Below are positions 53,064-61,624 of a stretch of DNA of 64,000 bases, in pieces. The notes below the pieces were generated by a model. It saw only the letters and a program-made list of their open reading frames with translations. It was not told where the DNA came from and did no database searches. The DNA is from Hymenobacter sp. BT188 (lineage in GTDB: Bacteria; Bacteroidota; Bacteroidia; Cytophagales; Hymenobacteraceae). The translations under genes were made by a program, and so were the position numbers. Positions within the stretch are counted from its first letter, which is position 1, and every line of letters starts with the position of its first letter. The stretch spans positions 744,001 through 808,000 of the forward strand of contig NZ_JACSCW010000001.1 in NCBI RefSeq assembly GCF_014333585.1, read 5' to 3'.

Positions 53064-54131
53064 ATGACTAAAATCGCCTTAATTGTTGGTGCCAGCGGCA
53101 TCATCGGCAGCAACCTTGCCCGCGAGCTGCTCTCCCAGGGCTGGACCACTTACGGCCTGGCCCGTACTCCCAAAGACGATGTAGCCGGGCTGCGGCCTGT
53201 AGCCGCCGACTTGCTCGACCCGGCCAGCCTTGCCACTGCCCTCGCCGACGTAGCGCCCACACATGTCTTTCTCACCAGCTGGATGCGCCAGGATACCGAA
53301 GCCGAGAATATTCGCGTGAACGGCGCCATGGTGCGCAATCTGCTGGACGCCCTTTCCCCCAAGCAGTCGGTGCAGCATGTGGCTCTGGTAACGGGTCTCA
53401 AGCACTACCTCGGACCGTTTGACTCCTACGCTCGGGCTGGTTCATTGCCGCCAACGCCATTACGCGAGGAGCAGCCGCGGCTACCGATCGAGAATTTCTA
53501 TTACGCCCAGGAAGATGAGGTGTACGCCGCTGCGGCCCGCGACGGCTTTAGCTGGAGCATTCACCGCCCGCACACCATTATTGGCCAGGCTGTTGGCAAC
53601 CTGATGAATATGGGTGCCACGCTGGCCGTGTACGCCAGTATCTGCAAGGAAACGGGGCGGCCGTTTCAGTGGCCGGGTTCCGAAGCGCAGTGGAACGGCC
53701 TGTCCGATGTGACCGATGCCCGCGTGATTGCCAAGCAACTGGCGTGGGCTGCCACGACGGAAGCAGCAAAGAATCAGGCCTTTAACATTACCAACGGCGA
53801 CTACTTTCGCTGGAGCTGGCTCTGGCCTCGTTTAGCTGCCTGGTTTGGCGTCGAAGCCAGCGGCTTCGACGGCACGGTGCACCCGCTGGAAGCGGCAATG
53901 GCCAATGATGCGCCGCTGTGGCGCGAGATGGCGGCTCGCTACCAGCTAAAAGTGCCTGAACTCAGCCAACTGGCTTCTCCCTGGCACACTGATCTGGACC
54001 TGGGGCGACCGATTGAAGTGATGACGGATATGTCGAAAAGTCGCAAGCTCGGCTTTGCAGTGTACCAAGCGACCGAAGATTCCTTCTTCGATTTGTTTGC
54101 GCAGCTGCGCGCCGACCGACTCATTCCGTAG
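53064..54131 (+). CDS. PRISE-type (VEP1/iridoid synthase-like) SDR reductase
   Basis: A 355 aa NADPH-dependent atypical short-chain dehydrogenase. The cofactor loop is IALIVGASGIIGSNLARELL (about 4-23). The family's core reads HVALVTGLKHYLGPF (about 115-129) and ENFYYAQEDEVYAAA (about 150-164), where Lys and Tyr match the catalytic residues of progesterone 5-beta-reductase and iridoid synthase. FSWSIHRPHTIIGQAVGNLM follows. These enzymes reduce activated C=C bonds of enones. The bacterial substrate is unknown. It is divergent from the DUF5996 gene. Start 53064 (MTKIAL) is well supported. Confidence 0.9.
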   Translation: MTKIALIVGASGIIGSNLARELLSQGWTTYGLARTPKDDVAGLRPVAADLLDPASLATALADVAPTHVFLTSWMRQDTEAENIRVNGAMVRNLLDALSPKQSVQHVALVTGLKHYLGPFDSYARAGSLPPTPLREEQPRLPIENFYYAQEDEVYAAAARDGFSWSIHRPHTIIGQAVGNLMNMGATLAVYASICKETGRPFQWPGSEAQWNGLSDVTDARVIAKQLAWAATTEAAKNQAFNITNGDYFRWSWLWPRLAAWFGVEASGFDGTVHPLEAAMANDAPLWREMAARYQLKVPELSQLASPWHTDLDLGRPIEVMTDMSKSRKLGFAVYQATEDSFFDLFAQLRADRLIP

Positions 54132-54177
54132 ACCTTCCTTTTGGCATATAAACATAAATAAGGGAAGTCCTCAGAAC

Positions 54178-54280
54178 AGTGTAGAGACGCATACTTGCGT
54201 CTCGTCGTTGTTTACATGAGCAGCACTAAACCCAGGCATAAATCGTTCAACGACAAGACGCAAGTATGCGTCTCTACACT
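54178..54280. repeat. Long intergenic hairpin, family B
   Basis: AGTGTAGAGACGCATACTTG… at 54178-54210 is complementary to 54248-54280, 33 bases with perhaps one mismatch and a 37-base centre. The arm sequence (TAGAGACGCAxACTTGCGTC type) resembles dispersed repeats I remember from other bacteria, but no other copy lies in this window. It is distinct in sequence from family A, yet similar in architecture. Confidence 0.88.
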
Positions 54281-54348
54281 ATTCAGCCAGCCAGGGATTC
54301 ACATAATCAGCTTCGTAGTTTTAATGCGTAGCTGAAAAAGCCTTGCTA

Positions 54349-54388
54349 CACCAAAAAGCCGTTTCCCTCAAGAAACGGCTTTTTGGTG
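54349..54388. terminator. Hairpin terminator between convergent genes
   Basis: CACCAAAAAGCCGTTTC pairs with GAAACGGCTTTTTGGTG around a short CCTCAA loop. The A-tract and T-tract flanking the GC-rich core let it work in both directions, for the reductase on the plus strand and for the gene ending at 54455 on the minus strand. Confidence 0.9.
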
Positions 54389-54454
54389 TTATGCGTTGAT
54401 TTTTAGCTAAATACCAAAGCTATTTTCTCTCAATAAAAGACAGAAGGTAGCTGG

Positions 54455-54886
54455 CTATGCTTGCTTCATTCCGGCTTCCTCACGTGCTTCCTTTAGCCAA
54501 GCTCGCGCTTCCTGTATATCACCAAACATGCGCATTTGCAGGCGCTTGCCAATGCCAATGTGCATAGCCTCCGCTGAAAGTGCCGCCATTGACTCGGGGC
54601 TAACTACTTGGGCAAAATGAGTGAGGCCCTGTGCTATGGCACGGGGTGCCCAATCGGTGACAATCCACTCCACGGCGTGGTCCCAGGGGCCAATCACTTG
54701 CCGGTTGTCGTTGAGCAAATAAGGGCAAGCGTGAGCTTGAAGAGGGTGCAGGCACGCATCGGCACCGGCAATAATACCAATATAGGTTTGGTAGCCAATC
54801 CAATTATTATAGACCCAGCGGTTGACGGCATCGTACTCAATCGTGAGATAAACTTTACCGAAACCGTTAACTATTTCTGTGGGCAT
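54455..54886 (-). CDS. STAS/SpoIIAA-like small protein
   Basis: A 143 aa cytoplasmic protein. Its first strand and helix (EIVNGFGKVYLTIEYDAVNR) and its end (RLQMRMFGDIQEARAWLKEA) fit the alternating strand/helix pattern of STAS/SEC14-like small proteins. Cys residues lie at ADACLHPLQAHACPYLL and might be redox-active. It stands alone, without a sigma factor or kinase nearby, so a partner cannot be named. The family placement is tentative. Confidence 0.65.
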   Translation of the reverse strand: MPTEIVNGFGKVYLTIEYDAVNRWVYNNWIGYQTYIGIIAGADACLHPLQAHACPYLLNDNRQVIGPWDHAVEWIVTDWAPRAIAQGLTHFAQVVSPESMAALSAEAMHIGIGKRLQMRMFGDIQEARAWLKEAREEAGMKQA

Positions 54887-55068
54887 GAGGCGATAAATAA
54901 GAGGTCAATCTTCTGGGAAAGGCTAGGTAAGCAGGAATAGTCCTGCTATCGGCAAGCCGACTAGAAGGTGGTAGCTTAAAAAGCGCCATAACCCATAGTT
55001 CTGGCAAGGTAGACAAAATTGCCCCCCACGACCAAAAGGCTAGGGCAAGTACACCAAAACAAGCTGAT

Positions 55069-55611
55069 TTATACGGCTGGCAAACCGGCGGCCTTACGCT
55101 GGGCCAAGCGTTGGCCCGCTAACTGATTGCTGCCCAGAACGATGGTTGCGTAGCCCACGGGAGCTTCGGTGTAGCGCAGCGTCACTTGCTGGCCGAGCCA
55201 CCAAGAGGTTTGGGCTTGTTCGGGGCTCTTGGAAGGGCCGTATTGGGCGCTGAGCAGCTCACGGATGCCGCGGCAGTTGGCCTCGCCCATCATACGCAGC
55301 TCAATGTAATAGAGCTTGTCTTTGTAAAAGCCGTAGGTGATGCCGGTGAGCCTGTGGGGCCCGACTTTGAGGTTGTCGGTGAGGTAGTTATAAAACTGCG
55401 TCTGGGTGGCGGGGTCGGTCCTGACCAGCTCTAAGTCGCGGAACTTGCTGATATCGTCGCCGAAAGTAGCTTTGCCGAACCCATTCTGGCTGTCGAGGGC
55501 GCGCAACGAAGGCGAGGCAGCGCGCGAAGCCTTTTTGGCTCTAACGCTTTGAGCCTGGCTACTTTGTCCAGACCAAGCTAGTAATCCCAGGAAAATAACC
55601 AGCTTTTTCAT
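55069..55611 (-). CDS. Secreted protein of unknown function
   Basis: A 180 aa protein with a signal peptide (MKKLVIFLGLLAWSGQSSQAQ). The mature part reads NGFGKATFGDDISKFRDLEL, FYNYLTDNLKVGPHRLTGIT then YGFYKDKLYYIELRMMGEAN and LLSAQYGPSKSPEQAQTSWW, a mixed alpha/beta pattern seen in periplasmic domains that compare expected and measured values (similar to small proteins with a GxxTFGDDxxK motif). One Cys (NCRGIRELL) remains. No family was identified with certainty. A basic linker (RAKKASRAASPSLRA) follows the signal. Confidence 0.75.
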   Translation of the reverse strand: MKKLVIFLGLLAWSGQSSQAQSVRAKKASRAASPSLRALDSQNGFGKATFGDDISKFRDLELVRTDPATQTQFYNYLTDNLKVGPHRLTGITYGFYKDKLYYIELRMMGEANCRGIRELLSAQYGPSKSPEQAQTSWWLGQQVTLRYTEAPVGYATIVLGSNQLAGQRLAQRKAAGLPAV

Positions 55612-55901
55612 AGACAGCCCAGTGTGCGAAATGGCAAAAGACCCACGGAGCGGTAAATCTACTATATTCTGCCAGTAGATAGATGTTTTGGGGGGCTTTT
55701 TTCAAGCTGAATTTTGCTTTTTTAGCAGGCTTTCAGGTGTTGATTTGGGATTTTACAGGAGGATTGAATTTCCCTTAAACGCTATCTTGTGTTTTTGTAA
55801 ACAACTGATATATAAATGTATAAGAATACTTTCGGGCGTGTGTTGCTGTACTAAGCTCTTCGGAAGCTATGAAGCTTTCCATTTTCTACCTGTCGCGCTT
55901 G

Positions 55902-56408
55902 CTACTGCTTGGGAGCCGGTAAAGCTGGCGGCATGGGGGCGTCGTCGGGTAGAAGCTCGGCGCTACTGCCAGCATCGGGAGTAATAATTTTCCAGACGGC
56001 GCGCTTAAGCTCATCCAAGCGGTGCAGGGCATCCGTGACGCTGTCGTGGTTTTTTATCTTCTCAAAAAAGCCGGTTTTTACGCCCACCTGAATCATTTTT
56101 TCCAGCACAAACGGCAAAATCCAGCCCACGACGCTGCTGGCCAGGGCACCGCGCAAACCAATACGCATGAGAAGGCGGGTAGTCATGCGCTTGAGCAAAA
56201 GGGCTTTGGCAGCAGGTAGAGCTTTATCGGCGAGAAAGTCGGCTACAAGCTGCGCGTTCCCATTCTTGATTTCGGCGCGCAGTACATCCTGAATCGTATC
56301 GAGGGCTGTGCGGGCTACTTTTTGAAATAGCAGGCCGGTTTGCCAAGCGCGAAGCCCAGTGGCCCGAGCGGCGCTGAAGATGGTAGGAAACAGGTTAATT
56401 TTTTTCAT
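55902..56408 (-). CDS. Unknown protein with a hydrophobic central helix
   Basis: A 168 aa protein rich in Ala, Leu, Lys and Arg, mostly helical. One hydrophobic segment (GALASSVVGWILPFVLEKMI, about 89-108) may insert into the membrane. A charged helix (SVTDALHRLDELKRAVWKII) and a Pro-rich tail (DDAPMPPALPAPKQ) follow. No domain was recognised. It opens with MKKINLFPTIF, a plausible start, and its composition matches that of its neighbours. Confidence 0.7.
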   Translation of the reverse strand: MKKINLFPTIFSAARATGLRAWQTGLLFQKVARTALDTIQDVLRAEIKNGNAQLVADFLADKALPAAKALLLKRMTTRLLMRIGLRGALASSVVGWILPFVLEKMIQVGVKTGFFEKIKNHDSVTDALHRLDELKRAVWKIITPDAGSSAELLPDDAPMPPALPAPKQ

Positions 56409-56564
56409 AGCAAAGCAAAAAAGCCCCGCAGACTAGATAGGAGACCAAGGCAGGCATAAGATACGGCGGGTTTTGGATTGGGTAGGAAAAGTTTGGACAG
56501 CCTTTGTGAATTGAAGCGCGTTTACGCTGTAGAGACGGAGTTTTTCAAACACCAACCAACGCAA

Positions 56565-57554
56565 ATGGAATCAGAACACATGAAAGCCATCATCATCGCG
56601 CAGGCGGGTGGCCCGGAAGTATTGCATAGTGGACAGCGGCTTCGGCCTCAGCCCGCCGACCACGAAGTGCTGGTGCGCGTGCACGCTGCGGGCGTGAATC
56701 GGCCGGATGTGCTGCTGCGCCAGGGCAAATACGCTGGTAACGGCAGTGTGGAAGGGCTGATTCCGGGATTGGAGGTAGCTGGCACCGTAGCTGAATGCGG
56801 CGCGGCTGTAACGCGCTGGCGCGAAGGCGACGCGGTGTGTGCGCTGTTGGCGGTGGGCGGCTATGCTGAGTACGTAGCGGTAGATGCCCGCCACTGCTTG
56901 CCCGTGCCGGCTGGCTGGAGCTTCGTGGAGGCCGCCTCCTTGCCCGAGACCGTGTTTACGGTGTGGCACAACGTATTTCAGCGCGGCCAGCTTCGGCGTG
57001 GCGAAACCCTGCTAGTACACGGCGGCAGTAGTGGCATCGGCATCACGGCCATTCAGCTGGCACACGCGTTGGGCTCCCGCGTATTTGCGACAGCTGGCTC
57101 CGACGAAAAGTGCAAGGCTTGCCACGCTCTGGGTGCCGAGCGCTGCATTAACTACAAAACCGAAGATTTTGAGGCTGTACTACAAGCCGCAGGTGGCGTT
57201 GACGTTATTCTGGACATGGTGGGCGGCGACTATATCCCCAAAAACCTGCGCCTGCTCCGCGACGATGGCCGCCTAGTGTTCATCAATGCCATGCAGGGCG
57301 CCAAAGCCGAGTTCAACGCCCTGGAAATCATGCGTCGTCGCCTCACCATTACCGGCAGCACCCTGCGGCCCCGCAACGCCGACTTCAAGGCTGAATTGGC
57401 CGCTGCGGTCGAGGAAAATGTGTGGCCACTGCTCGCTGGGGGGCTTTTTAAGCCGGTTATCTACAAGGTATTCGAGCTAGAGGAAGCCACGGCTGCGCAC
57501 CAGCTTATGGAAAGCAGCGCGCATATCGGCAAGATTATGCTGCGGGTTATTTAA
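56565..57554 (+). CDS. NAD(P)H:quinone oxidoreductase (zinc-free MDR family, PIG3/QorA-like)
   Basis: A 329 aa medium-chain dehydrogenase. Starts are possible at 56565 or 56580 (MKAIIIAQAGGPEVLHSG). N-terminal catalytic domain markers are VLVRVHAAGVNRPDVLLRQG and PGLEVAGTVAECG. The Rossmann domain has LLVHGGSSGIGITAIQLAHA, GAERCINYKTEDF and ILDMVGGDYIPKNLRLL. The zinc ligands of alcohol dehydrogenases are missing, so it belongs to the quinone oxidoreductase branch. It would use NADPH to reduce quinones. No partner gene is adjacent. Confidence 0.93.
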   Translation: MESEHMKAIIIAQAGGPEVLHSGQRLRPQPADHEVLVRVHAAGVNRPDVLLRQGKYAGNGSVEGLIPGLEVAGTVAECGAAVTRWREGDAVCALLAVGGYAEYVAVDARHCLPVPAGWSFVEAASLPETVFTVWHNVFQRGQLRRGETLLVHGGSSGIGITAIQLAHALGSRVFATAGSDEKCKACHALGAERCINYKTEDFEAVLQAAGGVDVILDMVGGDYIPKNLRLLRDDGRLVFINAMQGAKAEFNALEIMRRRLTITGSTLRPRNADFKAELAAAVEENVWPLLAGGLFKPVIYKVFELEEATAAHQLMESSAHIGKIMLRVI

Positions 57555-57584
57555 AGCAACAAGTAAGGCTAAACTAGCTCTGCT

Positions 57585-58799
57585 TTACGCACTTCGCCGC
57601 GTAAAATCTTCGACCACTTGCAGGCAAACGGGCGCGGGCACCTGCACCGATTTGCCGGTAGGCGTGAGCTTACCGGTTTCCCGATCGACGCGGAAGGTGA
57701 CGATGTTGTTGGTGGCCTGATTGGCTACCAGCACCAGTTGGCCCGTCGGATCGATGGTGAAGTTGCGGGGCTTCTGACCCTGTGTGGGCACGTGCTGCAC
57801 CAGCGTAAGGCGACCACTCGGAATGTCAATGGCGTAAACTACAAGGCTGTCGTGGCCGCGGTTGGAACCGTAGAGGAATTCACCATTGGGGGATACGTGA
57901 ATGTCGGCGCAGGAATTTATCCCTTTGAAATCGGGTGGGAGCGTAGTGAGCGTCTGAATTTCCTGAAAAGTGCCGGCGCCTTCATCGTAGCGCAGGGCCG
58001 TGATGGTGGAGTTTAGCTCGTTGATGAGGTAAGCCAGCTGGCCGCCGGGGTGAAACGTGAGGTGGCGCGGCCCCGCGCCGGGTGCAGCGGTAAAGGCCGG
58101 CATAGCCATCGGTTCGAGAGCGTCCTCTTTCGCGTCGAGCTGGTAGCCATACACCTTATCCGTGCCTAAGTCTACCGCGAAAACGAAACGGTTGGCCGGG
58201 TCGGGAAGGATGCAGTGGGCGTGGGGGGCATTTTGGTTTTTGTGAGGGCCGGAACCCGTATGCTGTTGCGTGTCGGCGATAGGCGCAAGCTCGCCATTGG
58301 GCTCAATAGGAAGCATGCCTACATTGCCCCCCAAGTAGCTAGCCACCAAGGCGTAGCGGTTCATTTTGTCGAGGCTGATGTAGCACGGTGCCGAACCCAA
58401 TGCCGACTGCTGATTCAGAAAAGCGAGACGCCCACTTTTCTGATCAATTGCAAAGGCACTGACGGCCCCGCTTGCTTTACCCTGAAAATCAGTGGTTTCG
58501 TTAACGGCATATAGGTGCTCACGCCGGGAATCCAGGGTCAGGTAGGAGGGATTTGCGCCGGCTTTGGTGGAGCCCAGGCGGGTAAGGGCGCCGGTGCTTA
58601 CGTTGAGCTTGTACAGATAAATGCTGTCTTCCTCAGGCTTGGCATACGTCCCGACATACACTAAATATTCTTCCTTACTCTGGGGGCCTTTTTCGGATGT
58701 TAACATCGACGCGCAACTAGAGAGTACGAAGGGCATCCCCGCCAATCCTAAACCTGCGACTTGGAGAAAATGACGGCGTGAGTATAGTGGTAAAGACAT
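57585..58799 (-). CDS. Lactonase-family beta-propeller lipoprotein (Pgl/YbhE-like)
   Basis: A 404 aa protein. The N-terminus SRRHFLQVAGLGLAGMPFVL ends in LSSC (lipobox Cys29), looking both Tat-like and lipoprotein-like. The mature propeller starts YLVYVGTYAKPEEDSIYLYK and has the repeated blade pattern NPSYLTLDSRREHLYAVNET, GAGPRHLTFHPGGQLAYLIN, CADIHVSPNGEFLYGSNRGH and KPRNFTIDPTGQLVLVANQA. This is the 6-phosphogluconolactonase/lactonase family. An exported location makes a role in the pentose phosphate pathway doubtful. A different lactone is more likely. Confidence 0.88.
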   Translation of the reverse strand: MSLPLYSRRHFLQVAGLGLAGMPFVLSSCASMLTSEKGPQSKEEYLVYVGTYAKPEEDSIYLYKLNVSTGALTRLGSTKAGANPSYLTLDSRREHLYAVNETTDFQGKASGAVSAFAIDQKSGRLAFLNQQSALGSAPCYISLDKMNRYALVASYLGGNVGMLPIEPNGELAPIADTQQHTGSGPHKNQNAPHAHCILPDPANRFVFAVDLGTDKVYGYQLDAKEDALEPMAMPAFTAAPGAGPRHLTFHPGGQLAYLINELNSTITALRYDEGAGTFQEIQTLTTLPPDFKGINSCADIHVSPNGEFLYGSNRGHDSLVVYAIDIPSGRLTLVQHVPTQGQKPRNFTIDPTGQLVLVANQATNNIVTFRVDRETGKLTPTGKSVQVPAPVCLQVVEDFTRRSA

Positions 58800-58950
58800 T
58801 GGAGCAGGAAGGTGGGAGTAAGGTTAGCAAGGTAAGAGGTAGTTAATTATAGCCTATAGGTAAAGGCGTAATATTTTGTGTCCCTGCAATTGGTTGCAGT
58901 GGTTGTGATTTAGCAATTACTGTGATTTAAATATTGCAATCCACTTGACC

Positions 58951-59043
58951 GTCATGCAGAGGCAGAGCCGAAGCATCTCGCGTGTTTGGTTGCAATAGTA
59001 ATTCAACGAAGCGAGCGAGATGCTTCGCTGCGCTCTGCATGAC
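58951..59043. repeat. Long intergenic hairpin, family A copy 3
   Basis: GTCATGCAGAGGCAGAGCCG… (58951-58981) is complementary to 59015-59043, with a few mismatches and a centre of about 33 bases. A worn additional right arm (GCTTCACTGCTCTCTGTATG) follows at about 59073, so one and a half units may stand in tandem. Arms match those at 49013 (GAAGCATCTCGC core). Confidence 0.85.
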
Positions 59044-59175
59044 CGCCTTTGATATAGTAACGAAGCCGGAATATGCTTCACTGCTCTCTGTATGACCAGC
59101 CAAAGAAGGATAGCGCAATAATTGCTTGCTGCTTCTTTCACAACCCAAACCTTCCCGGAAGCCGACGGGAGCTTG

Positions 59176-59183
59176 TACCTTTG
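59176..59183 (+). promoter_or_regulatory. -7 element of the ispG promoter (TACCTTTG)
   Basis: TACCTTTG is an exact match to TAnnTTTG and ends 58 bases before ATG 59242. A clear -33 TTTG is not visible at 19-20 bases upstream, so only half of the consensus is present. Confidence 0.45.
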
Positions 59184-59241
59184 CGGCGCCGCAACTTTCC
59201 CTTTGCCTCGCGAGTTTTCTACCCAGAAAATTGCCCCCCAG

Positions 59242-61230
59242 ATGATGAATAAGATTTATTGCCCCAGCCTCACTGAGTACCAGCGCCGCCTTTCGCGGGA
59301 AGTTAAGATTGGCGATGTGCCGCTGGGGGGCAAAAATCCCATCCGCGTGCAGAGCATGACCACCGTGGATACCATGGACACGCTCGGCTCGGTGGAGCAG
59401 ACGCTGCGCATGGTGGAGGCCGGCTGCGAATACGTGCGCATCACGGCGCCCAGCATGAAGGAGGCCCAGAACCTACTGGAAATCAAGAAGGAGCTGCGTA
59501 AACGCGGCTGCGACGTGCCACTTATTGCTGACATTCACTTCACGCCCAACGCCGCTGAGCTAGCCGCCCGCATCGTGGAGAAAGTGCGCGTGAACCCCGG
59601 CAACTACGCCGACAAGAAGAAATTCGACTTCATAGAATACACCGACGCTACCTATCAAGACGAGGTAAACCGCATCCGCGAACGGTTCCGGCCGCTGGTC
59701 CAGATTTGCAAGCAGTACGGCACGGCTATGCGCATCGGCACCAACCACGGCTCTTTGTCGGACCGTATTTTGAGTCGCTACGGCGACACGCCGCTGGGCA
59801 TGGTGGAGTCGGCGCTGGAGTTTCTGCGCCTCTGCGAGGAGGAGAATTATTACGATGTGGTGCTCAGCATGAAGGCCTCCAATACCCAGGTGATGGTGCA
59901 GGCCTACCGCCTGTTGGTGCAAAAGCTGGACGAAGAAGGTCTGCAACCGTACCCTCTGCACTTGGGCGTGACCGAAGCCGGCGAAGCTGAAGACGGTCGT
60001 ATTAAGTCGGCCGTGGGCATCGGTACACTGCTGGAAGACGGCATTGGCGACACTGTGCGCGTGTCGCTCACCGAAGCACCCGAAGCCGAAGCGCCAGTCG
60101 CTAAAGCCTTGATTGACCGCTATACCAACCGCGCTGCCGAAGCCAAGCCCATTGCGCCCGTGACGGAAGTGCCCATCGACCCGTTCCAGTATCACCGCCG
60201 CATCACGCGCGAAGTGCTGAACCTTGGGGGGCAAAATGTGCCGCGCGTCATGGCCGATATTTCGCGGTTGTCGTCGGTGGAGTATGCCGATTTGCGCGCC
60301 GTGGGGCAGTTGTATTCGGTGTTTCTGGACAAGTTTCAGATGAATGACTTGGGCGCTGACTATATCTACAGCGGCCAGCGCCCGGTGCCATTTATGCTGC
60401 CCAATGGCCTGAAGGAAGTAGTAGACTACCAAGCCTGGCTCGATGCCGGCTGCCGTGCCGACCATTACCCGGTGCTCACTCAGGCTGAATACGCTACCGC
60501 CGGCCCGCAGCACACGGAGCTGAATTTCGTATTTCAGAACCTGGAGTCACTCACGCCACCGGCGCTCGAACAGCTTCGCGCCGATGCTACGGCCGTCATT
60601 ATCCTCTACACCGATAATGCCCACGCGATGCCGGAACTCCGCCGGACTTTTTTCCGACTGATCAATCATGGGGTAACAAACCCGGTGATTATCAACCGCC
60701 AATACCCGGTGCTCACGCCCGAGCAAACCCAGCTCTACGCTGCCACCGACGTCGGTGGTTTGCTCTTGGACGGACTTGGTGATGGCATAGTGCTCAGCAC
60801 CGAATTGCTACCCGAGCGCGCCAAAGCGGATTGGCTGCCCACTATCGACCAGCTCAATCAGCTCTCCTTCGGCATCCTGCAAGCGGCCCGCACCCGCATG
60901 AGCAAGGCGGAGTACATCAGCTGCCCGAGCTGCGGCCGCACCCTGTTCGACCTCCAGGAAACCACCGCCATGATCCGTAAGCGCACCGACCACCTCAAGG
61001 GCGTCAAAATCGGCATTATGGGCTGCATTGTGAACGGCCCCGGCGAAATGGCCGACGCCGACTATGGCTACGTGGGCGTGGGCAAAGGCAAGATCGCCCT
61101 CTACCGCGGCCAGGATGTAATCAAGAAAGCCGTACCCGAAGAACTCGCCGTGGATGAGCTAATTGAGCTAATGCGTGAAGACGGCCGCTGGATTGAGCCC
61201 GTACGGCTAGAGGAGCCGGTAGGGGCGTAG
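59242..61230 (+). CDS. ispG: 4-hydroxy-3-methylbut-2-enyl diphosphate synthase IspG (long form)
   Basis: Converts 2-C-methyl-D-erythritol 2,4-cyclodiphosphate to HMBPP in the MEP isoprenoid pathway, using a [4Fe-4S] cluster. At 662 aa it is the long three-domain form seen in Bacteroidota, Chlamydiae and plants. The TIM barrel (PLGGKNPIRVQSMTTVDTMD, ITAPSMKEAQNLLEIKKELR, VRVNPGNYADKKKFDF, MRIGTNHGSLSDRILSRYGD) is followed by an insert domain (about 355-545) and the C-terminal reductase-like part, with cluster ligands in SCPSCGRTLFD (about 558) and GIMGCIVNGPGEMADADYGY (about 594), including the catalytic Glu in NGPGE. Start 59242 or 59245. The longer frame begins in the promoter. Confidence 0.96.
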   Translation: MMNKIYCPSLTEYQRRLSREVKIGDVPLGGKNPIRVQSMTTVDTMDTLGSVEQTLRMVEAGCEYVRITAPSMKEAQNLLEIKKELRKRGCDVPLIADIHFTPNAAELAARIVEKVRVNPGNYADKKKFDFIEYTDATYQDEVNRIRERFRPLVQICKQYGTAMRIGTNHGSLSDRILSRYGDTPLGMVESALEFLRLCEEENYYDVVLSMKASNTQVMVQAYRLLVQKLDEEGLQPYPLHLGVTEAGEAEDGRIKSAVGIGTLLEDGIGDTVRVSLTEAPEAEAPVAKALIDRYTNRAAEAKPIAPVTEVPIDPFQYHRRITREVLNLGGQNVPRVMADISRLSSVEYADLRAVGQLYSVFLDKFQMNDLGADYIYSGQRPVPFMLPNGLKEVVDYQAWLDAGCRADHYPVLTQAEYATAGPQHTELNFVFQNLESLTPPALEQLRADATAVIILYTDNAHAMPELRRTFFRLINHGVTNPVIINRQYPVLTPEQTQLYAATDVGGLLLDGLGDGIVLSTELLPERAKADWLPTIDQLNQLSFGILQAARTRMSKAEYISCPSCGRTLFDLQETTAMIRKRTDHLKGVKIGIMGCIVNGPGEMADADYGYVGVGKGKIALYRGQDVIKKAVPEELAVDELIELMREDGRWIEPVRLEEPVGA

Positions 61231-61239
61231 GTGTGAATA

Positions 61240-61605
61240 ATGGGAGCAATTCATTTTGTGTTCACCTGCTTCTATTGCGCAGCTTCCCGAGGGCTAAATT
61301 CACTCACTACAGCCTGTGCAGGCATGGGTATTTTTGTAGGAATATGCGTGCTTAACTTAATTGAATTGCATTGTGTCCTAATTGGGTATGAACAGCATTT
61401 AGAAGCACTGCCTCTCTTGTCAATAGTATTAGTGCCATGTTTTCTTTCATGGGCACTACTGGAGAGGATGTACAGTAAAAAGTATAGAAATGTCGCTGGA
61501 CAAGCTCGCAAAATATATGGTCTGCAACGTCTGATGTATGGTTTACTTGGCTTTGGGTATATAATGGGGGCTGCGATGCTAATGGCTGTGTTGAGACTTT
61601 ATTAG
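61240..61605 (+). CDS. Small unknown membrane protein
   Basis: A 121 aa protein with about three transmembrane stretches (ACAGMGIFVGICVLNLIELH, LLSIVLVPCFLSWALLE, LLGFGYIMGAAMLMAVL) and a basic loop (RMYSKKYRNVAGQARKIYGL). It begins nine bases after the ispG stop. The base composition is visibly more A/T-rich than that of neighbouring genes, and codons are less GC-ending, so it may have come by transfer. No family was recognised. Confidence 0.6.
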   Translation: MGAIHFVFTCFYCAASRGLNSLTTACAGMGIFVGICVLNLIELHCVLIGYEQHLEALPLLSIVLVPCFLSWALLERMYSKKYRNVAGQARKIYGLQRLMYGLLGFGYIMGAAMLMAVLRLY

Positions 61606-61624
61606 TAGTATATTCTTGCGTTTG

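Larger units (their letters stand above)
54132..54454. other. Gap holding a long hairpin repeat and a terminator
   Basis: About 320 bases between two convergent genes. It contains the family B hairpin (54178-54280) and a compact terminator hairpin (54349-54388). No further feature was recognised. Confidence 0.6.
58800..59241. other. Promoter region of ispG with hairpin repeats
   Basis: About 440 bases between the divergent lactonase and ispG genes. It contains the family A hairpin (58951-59043), a degenerate extra right arm (about 59073-59096), a -7-like TACCTTTG (59176-59183) and a G6C copy (59233-59239) right before the ispG start. Confidence 0.6.

Noticed and set aside
59560..60513. 317-codon minus-strand open frame
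   Set aside because: Antisense of ispG, which has all catalytic motifs.
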